A DNA stretch of 64,000 nucleotides from Poa pratensis (GCA_947311845.1 CAMZMU010000020.1:37393010-37457009); one strand, 5' to 3'. Positions 11,501-22,699 are shown, numbered from the stretch's first letter. Numbers and translations: made by a program. The notes: generated by a model from the letters alone, not told the origin.

Positions 11501-12456
11501 TCCTGTAGTGGGGTTCCCTTCCCCATGTCCAAGCGTCAGAGATCTTGGACTTGGTGATAGCTCGGACTCGCCGAGCTACGCGGCGTTGTCCAGTGCAACA
11601 TGCGTATGGCGGGTTGGATCATAAAGACCGCTCATGTGGCAGATCTTGTGAGTCCTCGCCTGGAGAGGGGAGACCCTGCGCTTCACAAATGTGCAGGCCA
11701 GATCGTCAGCCGTCAGGACTTTCCCGTCGTTCGCAGGGTCCTCCGGGTCCTGCCATTTCGCAACATACCCATGGATGGACTTGATTTCGCTGGTGAGAGG
11801 GGGAGTGTAGTCCCAGTTGAGCGGTTCGGTAGGAGGGCTGAGGTTAAACACCGGCAGATTGAGGAAGTCCTCTTCGCCGGAGTTCTTCACGTAAAACCAC
11901 GTCCGGAGCCACTTGCGAACGGTGTCCGGAGTAGCGATACGTGGGAAGATGGAGTTTCGGCGAGGAGCTATGATGGCTGCTCCGCAGGCGGTTAGTAGCT
12001 TGGGCAGATCCTTGTTTTTCGGATCCGGGATCACTTGCCGCTTAAGTTGGAAGTAGCGAGAAAAGAGGTCTACCGTGGCTTTGAGGCCGAGGTATCCCTC
12101 AGAGAAGGAAACGATGCAGGAGAGAGTGGTGATGGCGTTGGCGGGGAGGTGATGAACCTGGAGTCGAACTTGTCGAGGAAGCTCCGGAAGAAATCACTAA
12201 CGGGCAGTCCGAAGCCGCGCTGGAAGTGCGCGACGAAGACCACCCGTTCCCCTTCCTTGACTTGAGGCTCGAGTTCGCCCTCTGGCAGGCGACACTCTAC
12301 CCCGGCGGGAATCCGCCGAGTCGCCCTGAGCCACTGGATTTCGTCCGGAGTTACATCCGAACCTTCCCAGCCGGCTCGTTCTCCGACCTCCAGTTCGAGG
12401 TCTGGAACCTCGGTTTGTTCCGAAGTCTCAGGAGGAGACATCTCGGCAGAATCAAT
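8572..12456 (-). CDS. Antisense spliced gene of the Tat element (Transposase_28-like, five coding exons)
   Basis: On the minus strand I can place exons at 12456-11484, 11373-10946, 10858-10013, 9728-9344 and 9248-8572, all bounded by AG acceptors and GT donors. Reading frames join in phase across every junction, for example ATG GAC G joined to AG CAC TTC at 9344/9248. The start is probably the ATG at 12441. Exon A resembles the Transposase_28 (putative gypsy-type transposon, PF04195) family. Exon B is basic with a KRRRLKK cluster. Exon C is proline/glutamine-rich. Exon D is a predicted coiled coil. Exon E ends in a very acidic tail. Frameshifts near 12165 and 11585 and in exon C suggest decay. 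The function is unknown. Comparable antisense genes are reported in Grande-like grass elements. Confidence 0.75.
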
Positions 12457-12746
12457 CTGCAGAAGAGTGCACAGAAGTTTAGCAAAGAAAAAGTGAATCT
12501 GGAATCTAAGGCTATATCTGGCTAACTCAGGAGGAGTTGGACGGCTATCTAATATACATAGAGGCATATCTATGCTAGGCGAGCATCTATCCGAGGTATG
12601 AAACTCGCTACTACCCAAAAAAGTATGCAAGTAAGATCTACCGGAGGAGGTAAATAGAGTTTTATTCAAGAACATATGAAGAACCACAGCGCAAAGAGGA
12701 AGAAACCTAGGGCAATGCCTAGGGTATCAGGAAAGGGAGTACATAC

Positions 12747-12905
12747 CGTGAAAACGAGGTGCTGAAGGGCGGCGCCGGTGACGCGGTCGCAGCGGCGACG
12801 AAGGAGCTGCTCGTCGGCGGCGGCGGGAACGTGTTTCTTCTCAACCGGAAGCGGCGGCACTGGTGGCGATGGAGGCGAGAGGGCGAGTGAAGGAGGAAGA
12901 AGATG
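12747..12905 (-). other. Probable 5' leader exon of the antisense gene
   Basis: A canonical donor (CACG/GTATGT on the minus strand) ends this segment at 12747, and the next acceptor is at 12457. An open frame with alanine/arginine-rich content crosses it, but there is no ATG, so it is more likely an untranslated exon. The upstream edge is approximate. Confidence 0.5.
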
Positions 12906-12927
12906 GCGAAGTTACCCGTGGGGCCCT

Positions 12928-12937
12928 ACTTATAGCC
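12928..12937 (-). promoter_or_regulatory. Candidate TATA box of the antisense gene
   Basis: The minus strand reads CTATAAGTAG, a good plant TATA element, 20-30 bases upstream of the inferred leader exon. It lies in a GC-rich stretch of the internal region, outside the LTR, so the antisense gene would have its own promoter. Confidence 0.5.
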
Positions 12938-13449
12938 GCGCGCGGTAACTGCCCGCATTAACTGCGCCACTACCGCGCGGTTATCGGGAGGCGCGGGATC
13001 GTGTGCGAGTGGGCGCACGGTTACGCGGTCTGCGGCCGCACGATCGGCCACATCGTGGGCCGCAGAGTGGCAACCGCCCACCCCGGATTTCCTGCGCTGG
13101 TCAGCACAAAATCGAGGGGTCGTGGGCGGTCAAGTACTTGAGTGCGCAGGTGCGCTGTTCGGTGGGTCCGGCTGACGAGGGCGGCGTGTGGTCAGAATCT
13201 GCTTGGCAGAGGTCCGGATTCCGAAGCCCGGGCAGAGATTCTTCGCCACGTACCTCGGAAAATCTTGAGGCAAGTTGGTGCTGAGTCAGATAGCTCGGAG
13301 AGTTCAGTTCGCATATCTACCTCGGATTGGATGGTGGTGTATGGGAGGTACCTCGGCATGACTATGTTGGAGGTCGGTTTAGGAGGTGGTGTAAGGCTTG
13401 TTTTGAACCTGCTACGGCCCTCCTTCCGAGGTCGTAGGACCGCACCAGC

Positions 13450-13461
13450 TTCGGGGACTAA
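13450..13461 (+). other. Polypurine tract of the Tat element
   Basis: TTCGGGGACTAA directly precedes the 3' LTR start (TGTCGGGG at 13462). It has the position expected of the plus-strand primer, although its purine run is short. The same core recurs at least eight times inside the element. Confidence 0.6.
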
Positions 13462-14606
13462 TGTCGGGGGAGTATCCCCGGGTAGGGTCAAGGCTTGGCA
13501 TAAGGTGGTGTTCCAAGTTGTGCCGAGGTACGGAAAGGGCCGACCTGTTTGGGCCTGGGAAGGTCCGAGCTTCATCTTGACCTGGAGAATACAGGCCGAC
13601 CTATTTTGGCCCAGAGGGGTCCGAGGTATACTAGTGGCCAGGGCCGAGGTTCACAGTCCGAGCTATGTTCTGCCGACCTAACTACCTCAGTGCGGTGGTT
13701 TGCGTTGTGGGTGCAGGAGAAGCTGTGGGAAGGAAGTAAGATCCGAGCTAGTAAAAGATATTAAGCGCAAGACCCAAGGTACGGAGCCGTCACATCCGTG
13801 CGAGCTAACCGAGGTGTGGGCTGTAGGTCGGGCCGGAGTCAATGCTCCTGTCACTTCCAGCCGGGTACTAGAGCGCCTGACACGGGAGCGTCTGTCAAGG
13901 AGCATGGCAGAGGCGTGCTCCGGGTTCGGCGGGCCTGCACGTCTCCGACCGCTGACCACGCGAGGTCTGGGTAAAGGCTACGAGGTAGCTCTGCCAGGCC
14001 ACGTCCTGTCTCGGTCAGAGGGGACATGCTAGCTCTGCCGTAGGCTACAGGAGATGGGCAAGCCACGTCTTGTCCCCGACCGAGGTACGGTGGTACGGTG
14101 GTGACCGTTGCAGAGGCATGGCAACAGTGTTCTGCGAGGGGCACAATGGTAACCCGGCTGGCCTATATAGTGGGCTTCACCCCTCCTGCTAAGGGACGGA
14201 CTGATCCAGGATCAAGATCAGAGAGAGAGAGGAAGCTCGGAACACCTCGGAGAGACCTCGGTTCAGGCTCGGAGTGCCTTTTCCTCTCTTTGTAGCATCA
14301 TCTTCCACCTCGAGTTCTCACCATTGTATCATCATACAGCTCGAGGAGCAGCTTGTACTTGTCACTTTGAGCTATACACTGACTAGGATAGTGCTGCAGT
14401 AGGGGTGTTACCTCCGCAAGAGGGCCCCGAAGCAGGGTACATCGTGGTGTGTTTTGTGTTCTTGCTTTCTTGGTTCTTTGTTCGTGTTCTTGCGTGTTCT
14501 TGCGTGTGCACTTCTTGAGTGCATAAACCCTCCCCGGATTCCCCCAACGACCATTCGGCCCCATCTTAGCCATACCTATGGCATCTGCCGTGATCCCACC
14601 ACGACA
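13462..14606 (+). repeat. 3' LTR of the Tat Gypsy element
   Basis: The 1,145-bp copy begins TGTCGGGGGAGTATCC and ends CCACCACGACA. It duplicates the start of the window. Differences seen by eye include an extra T near 13606, a rearranged patch at 13783-13810 and small indels near 14180-14225. Immediately downstream (14607) the zinc-finger coding sequence resumes. Confidence 0.95.
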
Positions 14607-15393
14607 GGCCTCGCTTCTCGCTGCCGGCGTAGGCAGAGGAGGTGGTCTTCCTCTTCTTGACATGCCTAGCGATCTCGGCGTCGGCGTACTGGAGAAGAGC
14701 CGAGTTGTCGTCGGAGTCAGCAGCGTCGTGGTAGAAGCCATTCCTCGCCTTCTTCATGCCGCCCTTCTCCTCTTTGCCCCACAGGCCGGCGGTGTCGCGG
14801 GAGAGCATGATGAGGCAGAGTGCAACGTCCTCTGGCTCCTTGTCGAAGGCTTCGCGCGACGGCGGGGGCGCCGGCACGCGCATCGAGCGCCGTCTCCGCC
14901 TGGGCGCCGGCGCCGCCATCACCACCGCCGCCTCACTACGGATCAGCATGTCCTCCGCCTCCGGCCCCTCTTCCACCTCCACTCTGACGTCATCTTCGTC
15001 AGAATAACCCCTGCCAGCCGGTGCATGACGGCGCACGTCGTCGAACACCGGCCGGCGTGGCGAGAGCTGCTCGTCGCGGCCATATTCGTCATCGTCGACG
15101 TCGTCGCCACATGGGGACCTCGAGAGCCGGCGCGTCTTCTTGGGGTTCTCCCTCAGCCCGTACCCGGCGCCACCCGCTCCCACGACAGAGGCCCGCGCGG
15201 CGCCGCTCTGTATCCAGCGGCGCTCGTCGTCCTCGTCGGAATCGGTGGTTTCCTCGTCTGCCGCCGCCGCCACCTCCGCGAGCGCGTGGGAGCGCATATG
15301 GCCGCCGAGGGATCGGCCGCAGGGGAAGCCCTTCCCGCACACCTTACAGCTGTGCCGCGTCGAGCTACTAGTCAGCACGACCACAGCGTCCAT
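14607..15393 (-). pseudogene. C2H2 zinc-finger protein gene (ZAT-like), truncated by the Tat element
   Basis: The ATG at 15393 opens a 262-codon frame. It begins MDAVVVLTSSS and carries one plant-type C2H2 finger: C-x2-C, then a SLGGH core in place of the usual QALGGH, then H-x3-H (about residues 16-36). Acidic and arginine-rich segments follow, and then a KKRKTTSS cluster that normally precedes a second finger. The frame is cut exactly at the Tat LTR boundary (14606/14607), before any second finger. The missing part should lie upstream of this window. Such proteins are nuclear transcription regulators, often with a C-terminal EAR repressor motif that is absent here. An upstream in-frame extension to 15477 exists, but the 15393 start fits the family better. 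Confidence 0.82.
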
Positions 15394-15900
15394 GGCGGAT
15401 CGATCGACCAGGAACGAATTAACCAACTCAAATCGCTCCTGATTTGAAGATGGATCAACCAAGAAGCGATCGATCACGGATCGGTAAGAGTGTGTATGTA
15501 CGTAGTGTCAAGTGAGTGGATCAAGAAGCGGTCAAGCTTAGCTGGGAGAGGAAAGGAAGATCCATGGCCCAATGAGCTTGAAGCAAGGGGAGCTAAAGTA
15601 GTAGCAGTAGATGGGAGGAGGAGAGGAGGAGGTTATGCGCGATGGATGGGTGGTGCGGTTGGGGAGGAGAAATCGGAATGCATGCAATGCAAGCAAGCAA
15701 AGTTAGCAAACTGACAGGAGAGAGAAACCAAATCGATCGGGAAACAGCTCCCTTCCTTAATACTGGGTCACTGACACGCTTGGGACGGGAAAGCGGGTAC
15801 GGCCCGGCCCGCTTCCTCTCTTAATTTGAGATCTTCCTTCCACAAACGCAAAGAATCAGCTTGAGATCGAGTAATTAAGTAGCAAACAGAAATTTCAGAT
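15394..15900 (-). promoter_or_regulatory. 5' flank of the disrupted zinc-finger gene
   Basis: No ORF here looks real. The stretch lies upstream of the zinc-finger ATG on the minus strand and should contain its promoter and 5' leader. I see no unambiguous TATA box. Confidence 0.4.
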
Positions 15901-16960
15901 TTTTTTTTTTGAGATAACAACCGATGGAATTTCAGCAAACGAAACCGATTACAAACAACTCCACAAAAACAGGAAAATACAACATGGACCTAGAAGACCA
16001 CACACCGTACTTCCAACTCGCGATCAAGCCCATCGTCCTCATCGTCACCACCCAAGTACAGGGACCGGATCCAGAAGCAGCACGTCTTCAAACACCATCG
16101 AGTCACCGCCGCCACCTTCGCCACATTGGGCTTTGAACACCGCAGGAGTGCCCACCCCGAGGAGTGAGAGCTAAAAGACTTTTCCAGACCATCGGGCAGG
16201 CAGGAGATGGGGAAGACCAAGCAGTACCTCCAATCCAAGATCCCTGAGCAGAAGGTCCCAACCATCGACGCCACTTCCCCTCGCCACCATGGCCGGCCGG
16301 AAGAAGCTTCAAGACGCAACACTCGCATCTCAAAAAAAGATCATAAACAACCCTAACGAGGAAGGCGATTGTACCATCCCCTTCCACTCTCTCGCCACCA
16401 CGGCCGGCCGAGGGGAAGACAACAGCAACAGCAGCCATCCGACTCCCAAAGCTCCACGGCAGAGTCGAAAAACGACCGCGCCCGGAGAGACCACCCTCCC
16501 CAGATCCGCAGATCTGAGAGGATACCAGGCCAGTAGCTCGCCGGCGCCGCCACAAGTGGCCTTGCCGAGATGGGGATCGAGCTCCAGCACCCTTATTCTG
16601 ACGCGACGCCGCCTCCGCCATCCCGACGACGTCTCCCGAAACCCTAACAGAGCTCAGGCCGTCACCACCGCCGCCGGGGGCAACCGCCGTCCACACTCCA
16701 GCGCAAGGTCTCCGCGCAGCAGAAGCCGCGCCGGCGTGCCCCTCACCGAGCACGCCGCCCGCCATGGCCACCAGGCCCGCGCCGTCGCCTCCTTGAGCTG
16801 GGGAAGGAGGCCCCCCCGCCGCCCGCTCCCAGGCTTTGCCTGGCGACGCCATCGGCGGCGGCGGCGGGGAGGGGGAGAGAGGGGGGTTGGGGCTGGCCGG
16901 CGGCTGCGGCTGGGGTTCGTCCCGTCGCCCGCGCGGAGGGCGACGAGGGACGAGGGCAAT
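15901..16960 (-). mobile_element. LINE-like (non-LTR) retrotransposon fragment, A-tailed
   Basis: On the minus strand the unit starts GC-rich around 16960 and ends in GTTGTTATCTC followed by a 12-13-base A tail (plus-strand T run at 15899-15911). This is the usual 3' end of Triticeae LINEs. The body is CG-rich, with repeated GCCACCATGGCCGGCCG-like segments (16283 and 16393). Minus-strand frames of up to 249 codons exist, but no endonuclease or RT motif was found. It is therefore a short or non-autonomous copy. No clear target-site duplication was found. Confidence 0.55.
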
Positions 16961-17440
16961 TATTAACGGGATTTGCCATCAGTCTTGACTTCAATCAGCT
17001 ATGTCCTTTCTGCAACCTCACATATTCATCATGTAGGTCTTTACCGGATGATGTTTACCGGGGACTAAAGATGTATAAATCTTGTCTCTCGTGCTAACCA
17101 CCTCAACGATCTTCACGCGTACATATCCCCTCCTCCCCGGATAATCATCGTCGGTTGATACCCGTGGTAAACAATTCCGACAATATTCTTCATAGTCTGC
17201 GCAGACACTGGATGATGTAAATCACGAGGATACCGCCTAGCTGCGGAAATCGAAAGCCACATGCTACTTCAACATCTAGTTCCGCTACACAGTGTCGTTA
17301 ACGATCTAGATCCAACCTTTCCTTCTACCTCCATAGATAGATCTTGGTGGATTGTGTAGGGTGATAATTTTTTTGTTTTCTATACACAAATCTCTACAAG
17401 ATACACTAGTACTCAAACGTTTAATATCTTCATTAGCATG
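16961..17440. other. Unassigned sequence
   Basis: Low-copy-looking sequence without convincing ORFs. It may be the flank into which the LINE-like unit or the Athila relic inserted. A CCGGATGATGTTTACCGGGGAC segment near 17045 is the only striking motif. Confidence 0.3.
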
Positions 17441-18411
17441 AGCAGAGCAGAAGTAGTTCGCATAGCATTTAAAGATTCAAACATATTATTTTCTGATAAA
17501 GGGGTAAATTGAGGATTGAACTCGGCATGGCCGCCATTTTAGTAACCAAAGTTGCTTGAGTGTTAGACATTCCAGCTAAGATACATTCAGTACTAGCAAG
17601 GTTAAACTGCAAATTTACAATTTCTCCATTCATTGCTTCAATTTGCTCACTTATGTTTCTAAGGATAGAAGAATGTTCTCTAACCTCTTTGAAAAGAATC
17701 ATTTTTTTCTCATATTGTTTATGCATGGAGTCTTATTGGACATTTCTATTTCTTTATCATATCCTCATTAGGAAAATTGCTATTAACATAGGATTTTCTA
17801 AAAGAGTTTGCAGGACTAGGAGGATATGACCTAATTATTAGCAAAATTGCTCCTATAAGCATTGTCATTAAATTACCGCGTGTAATAAAATTAATGTCAA
17901 TTTGATCCTTATCTTATTCTACTAAAGAGACTATTGGATCATTATTAGGATCAAATAGAAACTTGTTTAGAAGCAAGCATAAACATGATTACCTTTCTAT
18001 TCAAAGAAAGACCCGCTAAACAAAATTTATCTTCTTACCAGTTGGAACTATTTTGGTGTGTCATCATACCATCAAGAAGTTTATTTGCTGCTCCTAAATT
18101 GATTGCCATGAAGATTCCACCTGCAGTAGAGTCCAACAGATTTTGAGACACATAGTTAAGTCATGCATAAAAATTTTGAACCACCATCCAACTATTTAGA
18201 CCATGAGTGGGACAATTTTTAACCATAAACTTCATTTTCTTAGGCAGCATGTTGATTATCAAGTTTTTTAAAGTTCATAATTTGGATCCTTGGTGGTATA
18301 ATTTTAGTAGGAGGATATCATCCATTCACAATAAAGTAATGAAACTAAGGACCATTCCACTAAATTTACGTAGGGAAAAATATTCACTCAAATTATTTAT
18401 TATGCAAACGT
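17440..18411 (-). pseudogene. Eroded Athila-type gag relic
   Basis: The minus strand can be followed alongside the Athila gag at 28027-28700. It has the equivalents of the KNCPTHGL...SWMV segment (about 18180-18240), the LL-D-TAGG-F-AINLGAA-KLLD segment (about 18050-18140), and a coiled stretch with an IS-EQIEAMNGEI sequence (about 17600-17680). Stops and deletions throughout make it non-coding. It has no LTRs and is an old fragment. Confidence 0.65.
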
Positions 18412-18706
18412 CCGAACACCTTACATGCGGGACATGATGTAGTCTCAAGCTACTGGATGAACAAGCAGTGGGGAGCGGGATCTCACAAAGGGTGGTGACA
18501 AACGCGCGAGCGACGACGAGTTGGCCTGCATGGTAGTTGTGGAATCCTTACTGAATATTGTTTATGAAAAGGGACAACAACGCGGGATAAATTTTTAGAT
18601 GGGATAGAAGAGGGATAAATTTTTGGTGTCCCCGTGTTTAAGTTTACCTACTGAGCGTGTCCGGACATTTCCGTCAAGTCTGAGCGGCCTCAAAAGTTGG
18701 AGCCAA
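18412..18706. other. Unassigned spacer
   Basis: No gene or clear element. A short tandem-like pair, GGGATAAATTTTT, occurs at about 18586 and 18612. The stretch ends at the left terminal repeat of the Harbinger element. Confidence 0.3.
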
Positions 18707-18999
18707 GGGCACCTCCAATCGAGGCCCGTAAACGGACACCAAAATCAGACCGATTCGGTCCATTTGGGGCGGACCGCGGACAAATTTTGGCCGTTGTCCG
18801 TTTAGGGTGGGGGTGCCCCCAACGGCCCGACGCAAAAATGGTCCTTTTGGAGAAAAAAATTGGGCACCATGTTTGCCTCTTTGTCAAATTTGAAACAAAC
18901 AAAATACAAAATGGGCATACAAAATAATATAAAAATTTGCTCACCCAAACAGGACATACGAATGTTCGCAATGACCCATAGTTCGAAATACAAATGAGT

Positions 19000-19454
19000 T
19001 TAAATGTAATGATAAATAGAAGAGAAGAACATGAAGCATCATCGTGGCCGCGGATCATTTTTTGCTTCTTGAGTATCCAAGCTCTTTGCTCCGTGTCCAT
19101 GATGCTCAAGTCGGCCATCAAGATCTGGTTCTCCTCAGCCATCACCGCAAGCTTGACGCGGTTCTCCTCATTCTTGAGCCGGTCCGCTTCTATCTCTAGC
19201 TTCTTCTTTTGCATCTCCAAATGCATGCCATGGCCTCCTCCTTGTCTTTGCGTTCTCCACGTACTTTGCGGCGGTGGACTCCTCCTTGCCAGCGATCAAC
19301 CCCTTCAAGGTCTCCTCCAATTGAGCCGCCGCCTCGCGCTTGGCATCTTCTTGGTAGACTTGTGTCCCTCTGCCGCACCGCCCGGCCACTGGAGCTTTGG
19401 CCGGGCTCCACATCATCATCATCTTCGTTGGCCCTTTTTTTTCGATCCATCGTC
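19000..19454 (-). pseudogene. Harbinger ORF1, C-terminal part
   Basis: The minus strand encodes an acidic run (NEDDDDVEPG), then a helical charged region (QLEETLKGLIAGKEES), then a lysine/glutamate coiled coil with EIEADRLKNEENRVKL and EENQILMADLSIMD. The latter is the conserved tail of Harbinger ORF1 proteins, which help the transposase bind element ends. At least one frameshift near 19200 divides it. It is cut by the 5' LTR of the Copia element at 19455. The piece that should link it to the N-terminal block is missing. Confidence 0.72.
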
Positions 19455-21611
19455 TGTTAGATGTATGCCCAAAAGGCAATGTATTTATACATCTGATTCA
19501 TTAATTATGATTTGTATTCTCTATGCTATAACTACGGTGATTTCTGAATACGTGATTCAGGGGAAAGCTCACTCGTACGTGTAGGGAATATGAACACATC
19601 AAATGTACCCTAGTTCTTTCACGGACTAATTTGTTGATTGCTAGATGACACTGCTTTCCTAGTCATGGACATTGTTTATGTCTGCATCAATGAGTGGCAT
19701 ATTAATGGATAATAATATGGCCGGGTAGACCCAAGTTCTGATATGCTAAGAGATTCTGTTAAATAGTCTTTTTGTCCTTAGCTTTATCATAGTAAGGTTA
19801 ATATATAACATGTCCTGCAACCATGAGGTTATTAGGGTTATGCATACTGGAAGAGTTACTTTGGTGATGTCAACACTATGGCCGTAACTTGGTAGTAAAA
19901 CGGCAGTTACTGGGTGATTTCAAGGTGTGTGTATATCCTAATGTTCTGAGATGGGAAATTACTCCTCGGCGATTAGAGAGATACGCCCTGGGCCCTCTCC
20001 GTATTATAAGGTATTCAATATGTTCTGCAGACAATGCATGGTGAAGCTGCACCGTGTGGGGTATCAGAATACGGAAACGAGTAAATGGAACTTACCGGTT
20101 AACGAGATAGACAAAGATGTAATGAATCAAATGAGTGATTCATGGTGTCATCCACGGATCTATATCTCGGGTGAAGTTTTGGTATCGCGAGTAATGGGAA
20201 TGATATATTAAATAGCCAGCAGGTTCAACAGAGTGTCTTCGCATAATGGTAGCAGTTATTTAGGTCGTCCACGGACCCTGACCCTGGCCGGTGATTGGAT
20301 ATCCAATTATAGCTACACGTTATCGAACCTGTTGGGTGGACACGCTTAAACTAGGATTGGTTAGTTGTGTATTATGGTTGGTCTGGAACATGGAGAGAGT
20401 ATCACCGGAATTGTATCTGCGTGATAGATATGGTTTTATCGAAGAAATTATATTGTGATAGAAGTTGCTATCACGGTCGGATTTATTCCGAGGGTTTATA
20501 AAGGATGGAAATATTTATCCAGGAATTTTGTCGGCGGACACTGGGTGTCCCGGATCATGTAAAAGTGTTTTATGTGATAAGTAATTAATTCCGGGAATTT
20601 TCTGTAAAAGGAAAATGTTTATTTGGAATTAATTAGACAAAAAGAATTAATTGATTAATTAATTAATTAATTAATTAATGGAAAAATATAAATAAAATTG
20701 GAGCCCACCATGGGCCTACCAAGATAGGCCCGAGGGCCCACCAAGGTAGCTGCACCACCTAGTGGGGGGGTGGGCCAAGGCGCCGAAGGGGGAGGGAAGT
20801 CCCTCCCCCCAGCCGAAACCCTAATGGGCCATGCGGCCCATGGGGGGAGGCGGCGGCGGTGGTGGCCAAGGGCGGTCGGCCTAGGTGGGCCCCACCCCTA
20901 TGTCGGTGCGGCCTAGGGTGGGCCCAACCTGGCGGCGGTGGTTGTGGCGGTGGGGGAGGAGAGTTGGAGTCCCACTCCAACTCTCCTCCTCCCAAACCAA
21001 ATTAGGCATGGGGAGCTTTCCCCTTGCCCAAACCGAGTTGGACTAGGGGAAAGCTTTCCCGTTGCCCAAGTCCCTCCACCCCTTGGTCCATCTATATAAA
21101 CCCCACCCCCTCCTATTTGGAGGACACACAATAAGCTCTCAAGTTTAGACCTCTTCTAGTTGGATTAGAGGAACCTCTAATTAGAGGCAACATATCCGAT
21201 TAGACTAGATCTAATCTCTCTCTCTCTCCTTCTCATGTGTTGAGATCTCCACCTTCATATACACCAGTAGTGCTTCAAGGTTGGACGGCGAAACCCTGCT
21301 GAACCTTTGCCGGCGTAGCGTGCAAGCTCTCGGAGGGGTGATCTATCGAATCTCGACGGTTGACCCTCACTCTGCTGGATCAAGGTCACAAGGCAGGAGG
21401 CGCCGGAATCTCTCTACCAGGCTTGGTTGAGAGAGACGGCGACGAGCTACATCAACTATGTCATCGACACTTCTTCCGCAACTTTGATGTTGCTAACGTA
21501 TTCAATCTAGATCTTCGGATATTTGCATTCGCATGTATCTTCATAGTAGATATTGGGAGTTGTTGCGTAGCAATACAGAAATTTTTAATTTACTGTACAC
21601 GCAACCCAATA
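19455..21611 (+). repeat. 5' LTR of the outer Copia element
   Basis: It starts TGTTAGATG and ends near CCCAATA before the primer-binding site. A GC-rich core (20700-21060) contains a self-complementary GGAGTTGGAGTCCCACTCC stretch. A good TATA box (TCTATATAAA, 21091-21100) marks the likely U3/R promoter. A CTCTCTCTCTC tract follows at about 21217. Confidence 0.85.
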
Positions 21612-21612
21612 G

Positions 21613-21624
21613 TGGTATCAGAGC
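21613..21624 (+). other. Primer-binding site of the outer Copia element
   Basis: TGGTATCAGAGC is the classic complement of the plant initiator tRNA-Met 3' end. It lies two bases after the inferred LTR end. Confidence 0.9.
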
Positions 21625-22694
21625 GATCTATGCGTAGATACATGATTTGATCTAGAGCACATGGTGTGTGGGCACCGCATAAGTTTGTGCGGGTATGTTA
21701 TTGAAGTCGTTTCTTCTAACATTCAAATTATTTATGTTGCTTCCCAATATGCGGTCGCGTCTTGTTTCCAGTGGCATAGTAAGATCTCGGACTTCTGGCA
21801 ATCCGTGGACCTTCCTGCTGCTCCTAGTATGCCCGTCGGCGCCAACGAAGTGCTTCAATAGCTTCGAATCTTATTATAATTGGTCTCGTTGACTTAATAG
21901 CGGAAGGGGCATGTGGACTAGGTCCACACGAGGGTCATGTGGTTTGGCAATTGTCTGGATTGGGGTCCGCAGCGTTTTCGTAATGTTGGGATGACAATCA
22001 CCCCGCAAGGTTAATCTAGCAACATGAGTAATTATGCTTGGTGAAGACCGTAGTATTTCTGGCTTGTCCCGTTGATCCTACAGCCACGCTAAAATATGCA
22101 AACAAACATTAGAGGCGTCTAACTCTGTTTTGCAGGACATGTGATGTGGTATAGTCTCGAAATTATATTTTGTTGACTAACCCTTTGTTTTGTTGGCCGG
22201 CGTGCCGTTCTTGTTCGTCGAGCTATGGTGATAGTGGAGGATAGGAGAAGGCATGCAAATGTCGTCAACTTCGACATGGCCACACCGGTGGATCCGCCAC
22301 CGGAAGATGGAGGAAGAAGACTATACTACATCACGAAGTGTTATTTACTTGTGCATGTTTTATATATGTTTTTTTGCTCTTCCCTTGATTGCGCAGTAGT
22401 GTGATAATTAGGGAGATTCCTCGGTAGCTGCAGAGTTTAATTACTTGAGCTAAGATTGAAAATATCAAGGAGTTTGTGCTCTTCTAACTCGCAGCAGCGT
22501 CAAACCGGATGCTTGTCATCGGGCGCCATGTATCCATGAGTCATGTGTGCCAAAGGTTCGGGAGGCGTGCAGTGTACCATACCTGCAGCAAAAGCGGTTG
22601 GTTGTCTTGACGTTCGAGCATAACTAGTTATCGGCTCGGAGCACACACATCGAAAGATGAAGCGAAAGTCATGGTAGGAAGTGATTGGTCTGTT
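21625..22694 (+). other. Copia leader sequence without genes
   Basis: This is the untranslated leader between the primer-binding site and the solo-LTR insertion. No ORF looks real. Confidence 0.5.
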
Positions 22695-22699
22695 GACCT

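Larger units (their letters stand above)
1..14606 (+). mobile_element. Tat-lineage Ty3/Gypsy LTR retrotransposon, almost full length
   Basis: Two direct LTRs (1-1130 and 13462-14606) flank a primer-binding site, gag, protease, reverse transcriptase, RNase H and integrase, followed by about 5 kb that carries a spliced antisense gene. The order PR-RT-RH-INT identifies Ty3/Gypsy. The long 3' region with an antisense ORF is known from the grass Tat lineage (RIRE2/Grande-like elements), so that assignment is inference from architecture. Several frameshifts and one in-frame stop make the sense polyprotein non-functional as read. The LTRs are very similar by eye, with mostly small indels and one divergent patch near 305-335 versus 13783-13810, so the insertion looks recent. 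The left target-site duplication lies outside the window. The right flank is the interrupted zinc-finger gene. Confidence 0.93.

Noticed and set aside
16103..16994. Long GC-rich frames on both strands in the LINE-like unit
   Set aside because: Open frames on both strands with alanine/arginine/glycine-rich content and no RT or endonuclease motif fit base composition rather than coding.
19450..19454. Candidate target-site duplication (TCGTC) of the outer Copia element
   Set aside because: The bases after the right LTR (TCCTC) do not match and the LTR end is truncated, so I do not claim a duplication.
20690..21110. Possible host gene exons in the GC-rich part of the Copia LTR
   Set aside because: The same sequence recurs at 37430-37850 in the other LTR and shows only proline/glycine-rich frames.
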